Positions 63,774-64,000 of a stretch of DNA of 64,000 bases are shown piece after piece (position 1 is the first letter of the stretch; each line of letters begins with the position of its first letter). The translations under genes and the position numbers were made by a program. A model generated the notes under the pieces. The model saw only the letters and a list, made by a program, of their open reading frames with translations. It was not told the DNA's origin and did no database searches. The DNA lies in contig CAXIPT010000008.1 in assembly GCA_964030475.1 (NCBI GenBank), forward strand, positions 4,677,121-4,741,120, written 5' to 3'. Source of the DNA: Tethya wilhelma (taxonomy: Eukaryota > Porifera > Demospongiae > Tethyida > Tethyidae).

Positions 63774-64000
63774 ATGATGGGTAACCACCAATCGGATATA
63801 GAAGGAGAAACTGAGCCTTCAGCAGCTGAGAAGAAATCAGCAGCACCCTCATCTGCGAGCACTAGTAAAGTTCTTGAGCCTATCAAGTATGATGGGCCTC
63901 CAATAGGATTGGCAATACTAGGATTAGGACAAAGAGCCAGAGCTCTGATGACCGATCTTATCTTGCTAAGCTCAAGCAAGCTCAAACTGTTTCTGTATGA
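63774..64000 (+). CDS. N-terminus of a Rossmann-fold (Gfo/Idh/MocA-like) protein, partial
   Basis: An open frame starts at ATGATG (63774 or 63777) and runs to the window end without a stop (75 codons visible). The first 45 residues are hydrophilic (EGETEPSAAEKKSAAPSS). Then PIGLAILGLGQRARALMTD has a beta strand and a glycine pattern GxGxxA like the NAD(P)-binding start of Gfo/Idh/MocA oxidoreductases. The evidence is one motif and an open frame; the rest lies outside the window. Confidence 0.55.
   Translation, partial: MMGNHQSDIEGETEPSAAEKKSAAPSSASTSKVLEPIKYDGPPIGLAILGLGQRARALMTDLILLSSSKLKLFLY

Overview
The window is nuclear DNA of an intron-rich animal. The genes are PCM1, LRRK, FANCF, RECQL5, ATRX, TDRD3, a diaphanous-type formin, CYP4 and SEFIR/Death signalling proteins. 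Introns are often 50-300 bp with GT..AG ends, spacing is tight, several gene pairs are divergent or convergent with only 75-150 bp between them, and microsatellites and small inverted-repeat elements are common. This fits an early-branching animal, most likely a demosponge; that assignment is inference from gene content and layout. Single N bases at 13384, 21227, 34876 and 44882 mark unresolved sequence. Exon boundaries were placed by eye from splice consensus and reading phase, and may be off by a base or two.

Layout. 1-130: a 40-bp minisatellite. 463-5343: a complete-looking DNA transposon (perfect 19-bp terminal inverted repeats, ACT flanking both ends) carrying a 1017-residue RNase-H-type transposase candidate on the minus strand. 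It lies in an intron of an ABC transporter whose 3' half occupies 5372-8569 (+). 8869-18348 (-): PCM1 in 30 exons. 19093-28049 (+): a LRRK-type ankyrin/LRR/ROC-COR/kinase protein whose GTPase and kinase both look dead; its first intron holds a 1-kb tandem duplication. 28309-29146 (-): a small protein like human POLR1D isoform 2. 29222-30382 (+): a SEFIR-Death adaptor. 30511-31620 (+): SUGT1 without the TPR part. 31799-33641 (-): TDRD3 without a visible Tudor domain. 34228-36878 (+): a truncated diaphanous formin (end of FH2 plus DAD). 37427-41459 (+): a PDZ protein with a long lysine-rich tail. 41632-42470 (-): C1orf131 homologue. 42603-43586 (+): DTD1. 43733-48212 (+): RECQL5. 48290-49882 (-): FANCF. 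50029-61496 (+): ATRX with two tandem ADD domains. 61800-63335 (+): an intronless CYP4-type P450. 63774-64000 (+): start of a Rossmann-fold protein that runs off the window.

How the genes relate. TDRD3, RECQL5, FANCF and ATRX all act in genome maintenance (R-loops, transcription-replication conflict, crosslink repair, heterochromatin), and the last three are contiguous: RECQL5 and FANCF are convergent with 77 bp between stops, and FANCF and ATRX are divergent with 146 bp between starts. The most unusual items are the transposon with a C-terminal chromatin-reader-like domain, the ATRX with two ADD domains of different zinc spacing, the double-dead LRRK protein with a tyrosine-motif tail, the DAD-bearing mini-formin, and a 93-bp in-frame intron in the SEFIR-Death gene that would encode a membrane segment if retained.
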